A DNA stretch of 64,000 bases. Source: Desulfobulbaceae bacterium. Its GTDB lineage: Bacteria > Desulfobacterota > Desulfobulbia > Desulfobulbales > Desulfocapsaceae. A program made the position numbers and the translations under genes. Numbering within the stretch: position 1 is the first letter of the stretch; the number at the start of each line of letters is the position of its first letter. Below the pieces are notes generated by a model. It was not told where the DNA came from. It searched no databases and worked only from the letters and a program-made list of their open reading frames with translations. Below, piece by piece: positions 1 through 7,880 of the stretch. The stretch lies in contig JAGXHG010000008.1 of the NCBI GenBank assembly GCA_024636345.1, forward strand, positions 1 to 64,000. Direction: 5' to 3'.

Positions 1-903
1 ACGAGGCCGATGATTGAGGCTATCGACTGCCGATTGCACCTGAACTTCGGTAACTTTTTCAAAGCTTGAACCTTTGGGGAAATACTGCCGTAACAAGCCG
101 TTTGTATTTTCGTTCAACCCCCGTTCCCAGGAATGGTACGGATGTGCAAAGTAGACCGCCATTTTGAGGTTTTTCGCAATGCTTTCATGACCGGCGAACT
201 CTTTACCATTGTCGAACGTCATCGTATAGCGCTTCCCCTTGTGGGGGCCAAGCAAGCCAATTATTGTTGCTGTTACTCCCTCAGCATGCTTGCTGGGCAG
301 CATGCTGACAAGAGTATATCGTGATGTCCTTTCTGTCAGGGTAACCAAGGCGCCTTTTTGTCCCTTGCCGATCACGGTATCGCCTTCCCAGTCCCCAATT
401 CGTTCTTTATTTTCAACAATGTCTGGACGTTCATCTATACTGATTCGATTTTTGAGCATGCCCCTGCGCTCCTGACCGCTCCCATATCGTTTTCGACATG
501 ATTTCTGGCAACGCAAATGCCGCCACAAATCACCATGGGCGTGCTTGTCATCATAAATATGCTGGTAAATGGTTTCGTGGCTGATCCGTAAAGTGTTTTC
601 CAAAGCCATGCGGCCTGAAATTTGTGCCGGGCTTAAATCTTGGCGAACCAGCTTGTCAACTGCCAGCCAGTCCTCATGTGCAAACTTTTTGGCACTTACA
701 CACTTCAGACGACGCTCTGTGGCCTTTTCCTGCGCCTGCCGAGGCCTCCAGCCCCGTTGCCCCTTGTTTCTCTTAAGTTCTCGAGAAATCGTCGACTTAT
801 GTATTTTTAGGTCTGTAGCAATTTTCGACTGATTAAAACCTGCTTTCTTTAACCCTGAAATCTGGTATCGTTGCTCAATGGTGAGCTGGGTGTAGTGTCT
901 CAT
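1..903 (-). mobile_element. IS30-family transposase, 3' end cut by window edge
   Basis: The minus frame is open from the ATG at 903 to base 1 (301 codons, no stop), so the C-terminus lies outside the window. The N-terminus (MRHYTQLTIEQRYQ) begins an HTH domain typical of IS30 transposases. A DDE catalytic core follows: a first Asp in IGDWEGDTVIGKG, a second in TFDNGKEF, and the Glu in SWERGLNENTNG near the window edge. IS30 transposases are about 320-350 residues, so only a short tail is missing. A clear RBS (AAGGAGCACGA) precedes the start. The AT-rich stretch at about 970-1000 just upstream (TTGCACTTCAATTTTGAATC) looks like an IS30-type terminal inverted repeat, but its partner is outside the window. 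The coding frame appears intact. Confidence 0.93.
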
Positions 904-1161
904 TCGTGCTCCTTTTACTTGGTCGTTGAAGAGGCCAGGATACTACCCCAGTTCACTTCTTTAAAACCTATAAAAGTTGCACTTCAATTTTGAATCCGCG
1001 CATTCATTCCTCATGGTGTGTACTTGTATTAAATTTTAATTTGTGACTATAATTAACCTGAACCATAAAAGAGCGTACACGCTGTATTGTCCAGAGTCCA
1101 TTCCCCACAAAAAAACCTGATTCAGGGGAAGAAGGCGTGAAAAAAGAGATGGAGGGCACCT

Positions 1162-2883
1162 GTGGAATATACAATCCGCGTAGGAGGCGAGGCCGGGCAG
1201 GGATTGCAGAGCATTGGCAGCGTTTTGGCCAAGATTCTGTCACGCTACGGTTTCCACGTCTTTACTCACCAGGACTACATGTCCAGGATCAGAGGAGGGC
1301 ATAATTTTTACCAGATTCGATTCGCCGATTCTCCGGTTACCGCCTCCAGAGATCAGGTGGATGTTCTGCTTGCTCTCGATATGGATACCATTGAGTTTCA
1401 CCGCCAGGATCTCCATGCCGGCGGTAGAATAGTCTATGATGCAGTATCTCTGGGCACCAAGTTTTCAGGCCAGGAATTTCTGGATATCCCTTTGGCACGG
1501 ATCACCGAGGAAAAGGGTGCCGATCAGATTATGGTTAATTCCGTAGCAGTTGGGGCGATTTTGGGATTATTCGGTCTTGATATCGAGCAGTTTGCGGTGA
1601 TAATCAAGTCGACCATGTCTGACAAAGGCGAAGGCGTTATAGCAACCAATATTACCGTTGCCCAGGCCGGTATGGATTTTGTCGAGCAGAATTATCCTGA
1701 TCTTGATTCTTTTAAGGTTGTTAAGCCCAAGACTAAGGGTCAAATGCTGATTAACGGCAATCAGGCCATCGGTCTGGGGGCTTTGGTGAGCGGTTGCAAG
1801 TTTTTCGCGGCCTATCCGATGAGCCCCTCCACCTCCATCATGCAATATATGGCCGATAAGGCGCAGCAATATGGGATTATCGTGGAGCAGGCTGAAGACG
1901 AAATTGCGGCCATTAACATGGCATTAGGGGCCTCCTTTGGCGGGGTTCGGGCCATGACCGCCACCTCGGGCGGCGGTTTTGCGCTGATGACTGAAGGGGT
2001 TTCGCTGGCCGGTATCACTGAAACACCGGTAGTGATAGCCGAGGTGCAACGTCCCGGTCCGGCTACCGGGCTGCCGACCCGGACGGAACAAGGGGATCTC
2101 TTTTGTGTCCTCCATGGCGGCCATGGGGAGTTTCCTCGGGTGGTTCTGACCCCAGGCACCCCTGAACAGGCCTTTCAGCTTACTAATAAGGCCTTTCATC
2201 TTGCGGAAAAGTACCAGATTCCGGTCATCATCCAGTCTGATCAGTATCTGGCGGATACGGAATGGACTTTTCCAGGTTTTGATACGAAACACCTGCTGAA
2301 TGAGGATTTTCGGCTTCGTGACCAGATCCTGAAGGGGATGTCATCGTACAAACGGTATGCTCAAAGTGACGACGGCATTTCACCACTGGCTGTGCCGGGT
2401 ACCTCAAGACACTTGGTGGCCGTTGACAGTGATGAGCATGATGAATACGGTCATATTATTGAAGATGCGCCAACCAGGATCGCTATGGTGGAAAAGAGGC
2501 TGCATAAAAAGATGCCTTTCATCCGTCAGGAGATAGCATCGCCCACTTACATTGGGCATCAGCAGGCAATGGTTGTGCTGGTTGCTTATGGCTCCACCTT
2601 TGGGGTGCTGCAGGAGGTCTATGCTCTCCTTGCCAAAAAGCATCGGATAGGCATGCTCCATTTCACTGAGGTGTGGCCCTTCCCTCTGGTGGAAAAATTT
2701 GACTATGTTGCCCTGCTTAAGCAGGCTGCGCACACCATCTGTGTTGAAAATAACGCCACCGGCCAATTCGCTAAACTGATGCGCATGGAGACCGGCTTTG
2801 AATTCAGCGCTCGCATCAACAAGTATGACGGCAGGCCTTTCCTGGTTGATACCCTGTTGGGAGAAATTAATGATCACCTTTGA
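1162..2883 (+). CDS. korA: 2-oxoacid:acceptor oxidoreductase, fused gamma-alpha subunit
   Basis: Subunit of a TPP-dependent enzyme that oxidatively decarboxylates a 2-oxoacid to an acyl-CoA and reduces ferredoxin or a similar acceptor. Residues 1-190 form the gamma domain (VGGEAGQGLQSIG; RIRGGHNFYQIR) and residues 195-570 the alpha domain (GNQAIGLGALVSGCKFFAAYP, then EQAEDEIAAINMALGAS and the TRTEQGD loop), as in KorA-type fused subunits. The start is GTG at 1162 with GGAGGG upstream. The 3' end overlaps the beta subunit by 14 bases, which argues for translational coupling. No ferredoxin-like delta subunit gene is adjacent. The substrate (2-oxoglutarate, another 2-oxoacid or an aryl pyruvate) cannot be fixed from sequence, so the symbol is by family only. 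Confidence 0.9.
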   Translation: MEYTIRVGGEAGQGLQSIGSVLAKILSRYGFHVFTHQDYMSRIRGGHNFYQIRFADSPVTASRDQVDVLLALDMDTIEFHRQDLHAGGRIVYDAVSLGTKFSGQEFLDIPLARITEEKGADQIMVNSVAVGAILGLFGLDIEQFAVIIKSTMSDKGEGVIATNITVAQAGMDFVEQNYPDLDSFKVVKPKTKGQMLINGNQAIGLGALVSGCKFFAAYPMSPSTSIMQYMADKAQQYGIIVEQAEDEIAAINMALGASFGGVRAMTATSGGGFALMTEGVSLAGITETPVVIAEVQRPGPATGLPTRTEQGDLFCVLHGGHGEFPRVVLTPGTPEQAFQLTNKAFHLAEKYQIPVIIQSDQYLADTEWTFPGFDTKHLLNEDFRLRDQILKGMSSYKRYAQSDDGISPLAVPGTSRHLVAVDSDEHDEYGHIIEDAPTRIAMVEKRLHKKMPFIRQEIASPTYIGHQQAMVVLVAYGSTFGVLQEVYALLAKKHRIGMLHFTEVWPFPLVEKFDYVALLKQAAHTICVENNATGQFAKLMRMETGFEFSARINKYDGRPFLVDTLLGEINDHL

Positions 2884-3727
2884 TGATTATAAAGGACAGA
2901 AGCCGGCATGGTGCCCTGGTTGCGGGAATTTCGCCATCCTGAACACCTTGAAAAGGGCACTGGTAGAGCTGGATATGGAGCCTCACCAGTTTGCCATTGT
3001 TTCCGGCATAGGTCAAGCTGCCAAACTGCCGCATTATCTGCCTTGCAACCTGTTCAATGGCCTGCATGGCCGGTCGCTGCCGGTGGCCACTGGTCTGAAG
3101 CTGGCCAATCACGACTTGACTGTCCTGGCGGTTGCCGGGGACGGTGATTGCTACGGCGAGGGCGGAAATCATTTACTGCATGCCATTCGTCGCAACGTAA
3201 ATATTACCCTCTTTGTCCATAACAATCAGGTCTATGCCTTGACTAAAGGTCAGGCCTCGCCGACCACCAGGGCGGGGAAGGTCACCAAGACTCAGCCGTT
3301 CGGCAATCCCTCAGAACCATTAAATCCATTGGCCCTGGCCATTGCACTTGACTGCAGTTTCGTGGCCCGGGCCTTTGCCGGGGCCACGGGGTTGCCTTTC
3401 CTGCAGGAGATCATGAAGGAGGCCATCCAACATAATGGTTTCGCTCTGGTGGATATCCTGCAAAACTGCGTGTCCTTCAACAAGGAGAACACCTTCCATT
3501 GGTACAAGGACCGGGTTTACCGTCTCGAGGAGGGATATGATCCTGCTGATCGTGTCGAGGCCTTCAGGCGGTCACTGGAATGGGGACAGAAAATCCCGAC
3601 CGGCATTTTCTACAGGAACGAACGAGAGACCTGTGAACAGCAACTGCCGCCTATCCGGGAGATGCCTCTTGCCAGGCAACCGGTATTCCCGTCAGAAGCC
3701 GGACAGGAAGTGAATCATTTCTTTTAA
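2870..3727 (+). CDS. korB: 2-oxoacid:acceptor oxidoreductase, beta subunit
   Basis: TPP-binding beta subunit pairing with the upstream alpha/gamma subunit. Seen: the WCPGCGNFAI motif near residue 15, then the TPP/Mg segment GDGDCYGEGGNH followed by NNQVYALTKGQ, and the family's TRAGKVTKTQPFGNP loop. The length (285 aa) fits KorB/OorB-type subunits. The ATG at 2870 is chosen over longer in-frame options because the family N-terminus starts here, GGGAG lies 7 bases upstream, and it overlaps the stop of the upstream gene. The CPGC and later cysteines could ligate the single [4Fe-4S] cluster known in this family. Confidence 0.92.
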   Translation: MITFDDYKGQKPAWCPGCGNFAILNTLKRALVELDMEPHQFAIVSGIGQAAKLPHYLPCNLFNGLHGRSLPVATGLKLANHDLTVLAVAGDGDCYGEGGNHLLHAIRRNVNITLFVHNNQVYALTKGQASPTTRAGKVTKTQPFGNPSEPLNPLALAIALDCSFVARAFAGATGLPFLQEIMKEAIQHNGFALVDILQNCVSFNKENTFHWYKDRVYRLEEGYDPADRVEAFRRSLEWGQKIPTGIFYRNERETCEQQLPPIREMPLARQPVFPSEAGQEVNHFF

Positions 3728-3747
3728 CTTTGGTAAGGAGAATCGTC

Positions 3748-3996
3748 ATGATTGATAAAAAAGTGCTATGTGAAAAAATTACTTCCATTTATCCGGAAAT
3801 CGGGCATTGCGGTATTAATATCGATGTTGATTTTAACAAGGAGAAAGAGGCGTGGGTTGTTGATTTAAAGAAAGACAAACACCACTTGCAGACACATCTC
3901 GAAATTAATGAGGCGGATCAATGTATGGTCGGAAAGAAGTGCGTCTCTCTCGGAATTCAGATTGCGCAACTAATAGAAAATATAAAGACTGCCTGA
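3748..3996 (+). CDS. Small conserved-type hypothetical protein (82 aa)
   Basis: Not recognised as any named family. The ATG at 3748 has a strong RBS (TAAGGAG, 7 bases upstream) and starts 20 bases after korB, so it is probably co-transcribed with the oxidoreductase. The protein is acidic/lysine-rich with no membrane segment. It has four cysteines (CEK near the start, GHCGIN, DQCMV and KKCVS), which could bind metal or form disulfides. It opens the run of small redox-associated genes that extends to about 7382. Confidence 0.7.
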   Translation: MIDKKVLCEKITSIYPEIGHCGINIDVDFNKEKEAWVVDLKKDKHHLQTHLEINEADQCMVGKKCVSLGIQIAQLIENIKTA

Positions 3997-4148
3997 CGAA
4001 TTTATGACGCAGATGCTAGGGCACTTGGAATGAGACGAGGACGCCGTGAAAAATTTTTTATAATAAAACAAGAGTGTCAGCTTGATAGGGCTGCGTGGAA
4101 GCCGGCAAGTAACCCGTATGGGGAACAAAATTCAGAAAGGAGAATGTC

Positions 4149-4451
4149 ATGAAAAGTAAAGATTACTGCAAAATTATGGACATGGAACTGACTGGTTGGA
4201 AGGCAAAGCTCTATGATGTCATCAGCAAGATCGAAAGATTGCCCACCGGCGATAAACAGCGGATGTATGAGGAAGTGAATGGCCTTCATATCATCATGGC
4301 AGAACTGGATGAGAAGATTGATCAGCTAAGAACCAGTTGTCCCACTGACTGGAAGTCGGAAAAAGTGGCGATAACCTCTAAACTGGATGATCTCGGCAGT
4401 AAGTATGGTCATACAGCTAACCAACTCTTTGATTATGACATCGGCGGATAA
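4149..4451 (+). CDS. Hypothetical coiled-coil protein (100 aa)
   Basis: Not recognised. The start at 4149 is supported by GAAAGGAGAATGTC directly upstream. The sequence is almost entirely charged and helical. The heptad-like pattern in about residues 15-60 (KLYDVISKIERL, LHIIMAELDEKIDQL) predicts a short coiled coil; only two cysteines are present (DYCKI, RTSCP). There is no signal peptide or membrane segment. It may be a small scaffold or partner protein of the redox cluster, but that is inference from position only. Confidence 0.65.
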   Translation: MKSKDYCKIMDMELTGWKAKLYDVISKIERLPTGDKQRMYEEVNGLHIIMAELDEKIDQLRTSCPTDWKSEKVAITSKLDDLGSKYGHTANQLFDYDIGG

Positions 4452-4511
4452 GGCAGAGGGTGTGATAAATTTTTAAAACCGACTTTTTTTACAACCGGAA
4501 GAACGATTATG

Positions 4512-4545
4512 CTCACCTTCGGTCTGATCTCTAACCAAAGGTGAG
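4512..4545. promoter_or_regulatory. 8-bp inverted repeat in the gap before the 145-aa gene
   Basis: CTCACCTT (4512-4519) and AAGGTGAG (4538-4545) are perfect inverted copies with an 18-base spacer, in the 283-base gap 4452-4734. It has no U-tract. It may be an operator or an mRNA hairpin upstream of the next gene; I see no reading frame in the gap that I would call. Confidence 0.3.
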
Positions 4546-4734
4546 TGTAATGACTGGAAACGATAGAGTTTTGACGGTCGCATGTACTGAAGTATCTGTA
4601 ATCCATGACGAAAGAAAGGCCTGTCATTAAAAATTTCATTTCTGATGCCGTTGTGCGGAAAAAAATGTCGTTGCAAGAATGCAGTCTAGGAATCGGACCC
4701 CTAAAACCTGCATTGCCTGATAAAGGAGGCCTGG

Positions 4735-5172
4735 ATGGAAAAACTATCCCTTAATTTTCACATGAAACTCCAAGAGATGTGCGACTGTTATATGGATACT
4801 GACTTTCTGGCCGAGATTAAGCATCCTATTGATGTTCAAAGCACCAATCTTGAGGAAGAGGCTATAAGATATTTCGCCCTGTTGATCCTTTACACGCTTA
4901 CGGAAAAGGCCCAACAACTTACGGTGAAGAAGCAAAAAGGAACGTTGAAAGTAACTGTTGATGCTGTGCACGAAAAAAATGTCCTTCCGCCGCCACCTAA
5001 GGAAATAGCTGACAAGTTATTTGAGATCATCCGCGCCATTATTCATATCGATACTGACAACGGAGAGATGGCTTTGGCCTTGGGGCTCCGCAGTGGCCAG
5101 GTGGATCTGCAGGTGAAGGTAAAGAGAAAAGAGGATGAGGAATCGATGCAACTGTTGTTCCCAGAGTTCTGA
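4735..5172 (+). CDS. Hypothetical protein (145 aa)
   Basis: Not recognised. The ATG at 4735 has AAAGGAGG 6 bases upstream. The soluble protein has an N-terminal helical half (FHMKLQEMCDCYMDTDF) and a C-terminal half of likely alpha/beta character (KGTLKVTVDAV; VDLQVKVKRK), with a proline run (LPPPPKE) between. The only cysteines are the CDC pair near residue 16. It precedes the selenocysteine thioredoxin-like gene by 112 bases on the same strand. Confidence 0.65.
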   Translation: MEKLSLNFHMKLQEMCDCYMDTDFLAEIKHPIDVQSTNLEEEAIRYFALLILYTLTEKAQQLTVKKQKGTLKVTVDAVHEKNVLPPPPKEIADKLFEIIRAIIHIDTDNGEMALALGLRSGQVDLQVKVKRKEDEESMQLLFPEF

Positions 5173-5284
5173 GGATAAAATCACACTAACGAACATAACG
5201 AACAATCATTTCTGTTGTATCCACCGCGCAGTTAACCCTGGCCTGATGTAAAGGCTTGTTACATTCGTCAAAGGAGATTTAGCC

Positions 5285-5851
5285 ATGAAAATGAACTGGG
5301 AAACAGATTTTAAGCGAGCCATGAAACGTTCAACAGCGGAACACAAACCTGTACTGCTGGATTTTTTCAATCCGCAATGAATTGGTTGCCAACAGATGGA
5401 TGCAGTTACGTATCCAAATGAAAGGTTAATCGAATTTATCAATCAAAACGTTATCCCTGTGCGTGTGCTGTCGGATCAGCAGCCTTTGGCCACGGATTAC
5501 ACTATCAAGTGGACTCCGGCACTGCTTATTCTCGATCAGGATGGCAAGGAGCACTTTCGATCCGTTGGTTTTTTGAGTGCCGAAGAGTTGATCCCCTCGA
5601 TTCTACTCGGCATTGGCAATGTCCATTTTAATAAAGATGAATTCAAAGATACTCTTTGTTGTTATGAAAAGCTGCTGACAGAGTATCCCGAAAGTGATTC
5701 CGTGCCGGAGGCCATATTCCAGAAGGGGGTTACTCTGTATAAAAACACACATAACCCGAAACCGCTCAGAGATGCCTATAATCAGTTGCAGGATAAGTAC
5801 CCGGCCAGCCAGTGGACGAAGCGAGCTTACCCGTATAGGCTTATTGAATAG
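5285..5851 (+). CDS. Thioredoxin-fold/TPR protein with in-frame UGA, probable selenoprotein (Sec32-x-x-Cys35)
   Basis: A single frame runs 5285-5851 (188 codons) if the UGA at 5378-5380 is read as an amino acid. Upstream of it is a thioredoxin strand (KPVLLDFFNPQ). After it come IGCQQM and the downstream helix and strand (YPNERLIEFINQNVIPVRV), then a cis-Pro region (IKWTPALLILDQDG). The UGA sits exactly where the first Cys of a CxxC redox motif belongs, giving U-I-G-C. Residues from about 110 on look like TPR/YbgF-type repeats (GNVHFNKDEFKDTLCCYEKLL). A SECIS-like hairpin lies 18-35 bases after the UGA. The start ATG has AAAGGAG at about 5270. The alternative, a nonsense mutation with a restart at 5396, would remove both the thioredoxin strand and the catalytic motif. 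Confidence 0.82.
5398..5415 (+). promoter_or_regulatory. Bacterial SECIS-like hairpin
   Basis: GGATGC (5398-5403) pairs with GTATCC (5410-5415) in six consecutive pairs (one G-U) around the loop AGTTAC. The loop G is 25 bases after the UGA at 5378-5380. Known bacterial SECIS elements place a short stem with a G (usually GU) at the start of the apical loop about 16-37 bases downstream of the Sec codon, so spacing, stem and loop agree. The hairpin is inside the coding sequence, as expected for bacteria. Confidence 0.7.
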
Positions 5852-5888
5852 TATTGAAACTTAACACAATAACAAGGAGGTAAAAAGT

Positions 5889-6248
5889 ATGCCTACAATT
5901 GAATGTGGTGGAAAACAGATTGCCATCGATGACAAGGGATTTCTGTCTAATATTGATGACTGGACCGAGGGTGTTGCTCAGGTCCTGGCTCAACGGGAAG
6001 GCTTAGCCACTTTAACGGACGAGCAGATGGTAATAATTAAATTTCTGCGCGACTATTATAAAACATTTACCTCCTTTCCTATCTTGAATTACGTGTGCAA
6101 GCATACCCATCAGCAAAAAAAATGTGTCAACGAGCAATTCGTTAATCCTGAGAAAGCCTGGAAGATTGCCGGGCTTCCTCTCTTGGACGGTATTCATTTC
6201 GTGTCGATGGATGGAGGTAAACATTATTTAATGGAGGAGTGCTGCTGA
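5889..6248 (+). CDS. DsrC/TusE-family protein with a non-canonical C-terminus
   Basis: Sulfur-carrier family related to DsrC/TusE. It has the family N-terminus (ECGGKQIAIDDKGFL, IDDWTEGVAQVLA), the LTDEQMVIIKFLRDYY helix and the KAWKIAGLP segment. In DsrC the conserved tail reads roughly ACKIAGLPKPTGC(V), with two functional cysteines. Here the first is Trp (AWKIAGLP) and the second is absent; the protein is instead extended and ends ECC. It is therefore probably not a classical DsrAB trisulfide carrier, but a paralogue whose terminal Cys pair may do related chemistry. RBS ACAAGGAGG precedes the ATG. It lies 37 bases after the thioredoxin-like gene and is probably in the same operon. Confidence 0.85.
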   Translation: MPTIECGGKQIAIDDKGFLSNIDDWTEGVAQVLAQREGLATLTDEQMVIIKFLRDYYKTFTSFPILNYVCKHTHQQKKCVNEQFVNPEKAWKIAGLPLLDGIHFVSMDGGKHYLMEECC

Positions 6249-6473
6249 ACATCCCATCTGAACTCTGAGGGGCTCGAGATGAAATAAAAATAGAAAATCT
6301 TCGAACACCTGAATCTACGTTTGGCGGAAAAGTTGACAGTCATTAGTCATTATATGGTTCATGCTCAAATTCAGTTTAAGCAGATGGGTAGCTCCATAGT
6401 TTTTTTTATATCGAATTTGCGCGAACTGAGCATACTATCTTCACTGTCATTGTGAATAAAAAAGGAGTGCCCT

Positions 6474-6971
6474 ATGAATATCTATCAATTCGCCATGCAA
6501 ATGGAAAAAGACGGTGAAAATTACTATCGCCGGTTGGCAAAAGAGTGCACTTTGTCCGGGCTTTCCAGGATATTCCTGATGTTGGCTGATGAAGAGGTCA
6601 AGCATTACAATATGATTGAACGGTTGAGCCGTAAGGAGACAAATCCTCAACTGGTTGAAGCCAGGGTATTGGAAAATGTTAAAAATGTCTTTGTCACCAT
6701 GCAGACGGCAAAAGAGGATTTGCATATCGATACTACAAAGGCGGCCAGTGAATACAGAAAGGCTTGTACAATTGAGGAGATTAGCCAGAAATTTTATCAG
6801 GAAAAGGCTGGCTTGGTCGAAGAAGGGTATGAACGACAGATATTTTTACGATTAGCAAAAGAAGAGGAAAAGCACCTATGGATAATGGAAAATATTGTTG
6901 AATTTGTTTCGAGACCGGAGCCAGGAAACTGGCTTGAAAATGCGGAATGGCATCATCTCGACGAGTATTGA
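6474..6971 (+). CDS. Rubrerythrin-like ferritin-family protein
   Basis: Four-helix-bundle di-iron protein of the rubrerythrin/ferritin-like superfamily. Seen: a helix with EKDGENYYRRLA, the first ExxH (ADEEVKHYNM), a third helix with EKAGLVEEGYERQIF, and the second ExxH (AKEEEKHLWIM). The arrangement is like other rubrerythrin ferritin-like domains without the C-terminal rubredoxin domain (no CxxC pair). Family members reduce peroxide in anaerobes. AAAAAGGAG precedes the ATG. It follows the DsrC-like gene by 225 bases, so it may have its own promoter within the oxidative-stress-like cluster. Confidence 0.85.
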   Translation: MNIYQFAMQMEKDGENYYRRLAKECTLSGLSRIFLMLADEEVKHYNMIERLSRKETNPQLVEARVLENVKNVFVTMQTAKEDLHIDTTKAASEYRKACTIEEISQKFYQEKAGLVEEGYERQIFLRLAKEEEKHLWIMENIVEFVSRPEPGNWLENAEWHHLDEY

Positions 6972-7076
6972 TGATCTTGTCGAAGATGGCGCCGCGTAAA
7001 GATGGCGAGGGCAGGGCAGTGAGACCATGTGCCTTGGCAACGCCATTAACACTTAAAATCAGCAGGAGGAACCACC

Positions 7077-7382
7077 ATGCTCAAACAAAAAGATATGGAA
7101 GATGCAATGCGTTATGCCCACAAGAATTTCATGACTAATCTGGAAAAAAGTCTCGATATTTTGACACAGGAACTTAAAGAGGCTAAAGGGATGACCACAA
7201 TATGCACCGACGAGTGGTGTACCGCCACCGAATCGTATATCGACGATATGCATAAAAACCTCTATTCCATCAGCGAGCCTCGTTGGTTACCCAAGGAGGA
7301 CTCCCTCAAACTCAAACAATTGCGGACAAGAATCCGCGACCTTTACAGGGAGTTCGCGCATGTTGCAAAGAGTAAATCCTGA
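7077..7382 (+). CDS. Hypothetical helical protein (101 aa)
   Basis: Not recognised. The ATG at 7077 has AGGAGG about 7 bases upstream. The sequence is charged and helical, with one Cys-rich patch in the middle (TTICTDEWCTATES). There is no signal peptide or membrane span. It is the last gene of the small-protein run and could be a partner of the redox proteins, but only position supports that. Confidence 0.65.
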   Translation: MLKQKDMEDAMRYAHKNFMTNLEKSLDILTQELKEAKGMTTICTDEWCTATESYIDDMHKNLYSISEPRWLPKEDSLKLKQLRTRIRDLYREFAHVAKSKS

Positions 7383-7491
7383 CATATGTTCCAGAGAACA
7401 GGGATTGTCACGGTAACCATGCGCACAAAGGTGTCCATTGCCGTCCCGTAGACTACTTAACTGCCTATGCAAGGCGCCTGGGGAATTACAG

Positions 7492-7530
7492 AGTGTGGCA
7501 GTTGCGCGAAAGCCGGCAGTTGCCACACCC
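7492..7530 (+). promoter_or_regulatory. Inverted repeat GTGTGGCA...TGCCACAC
   Basis: An 8-bp perfect inverted repeat with further partial pairing inside (GTTGC facing GCAGT), about 110 bases after the preceding gene and 70 bases before the amidotransferase remnant. It has no strong U-tract. It may be a weak terminator of the cluster or a decayed leader of the broken gene. Confidence 0.3.
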
Positions 7531-7598
7531 TCTAAATTCTTTACCTCAGCTCAATGATCTGTGCCTCACCCGCTATGCAGTAACCTCTCGAGGATAAA

Positions 7599-7796
7599 AT
7601 GAATTCTCACTCGATCCGACACCTTCGGCTACGTGAAGAGCGAGATGCCTTTATCGATAAGCGGGGACACAGCACCCATGCCAACATCGTTCCGGCCATC
7701 GATGCCCTGCGCAGGATGGGGCACCGGTTGGGCGATATCAAGGACGAGGGAGAAGGTTGCGGCATTATTGCCGACTATAGTGGACCCCAGATTTAA
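7599..7796 (+). pseudogene. Remnant of a class II glutamine amidotransferase (glutamate synthase-like N-terminus)
   Basis: The 65-codon frame contains EERDAFIDKRGHSTHANIV, then ALRRMGHRLGDIKDEGEGCG and IIAD. This matches the start of GltB-type class II amidotransferase domains, where RDACG is followed by a 'kg.atH..i..al..l..M.HRgg......GDGcGi' pattern. It stops after IIADYSGPQI, whereas the domain should continue for about 350 residues. The catalytic Cys after RDA is replaced (RDAFID). It is most likely a truncated gene fragment. A leader-like region with a plausible RBS (TCGAGGATAAA) remains upstream. Confidence 0.55.
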
Positions 7797-7880
7797 GACA
7801 GTAGTTTTTAAGCTGTGCGCAATCATATCGAACGAGAAACCAATATGGTGCGGGCGGTAACGAATCTTGTCAGGTTCAGG

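Noticed and set aside
5396-5851. Shorter protein starting at 5396, after the UGA
   Set aside because: It would begin in the middle of the thioredoxin fold, after the catalytic motif, and has no RBS; the continuous frame from 5285 with Sec is preferred.
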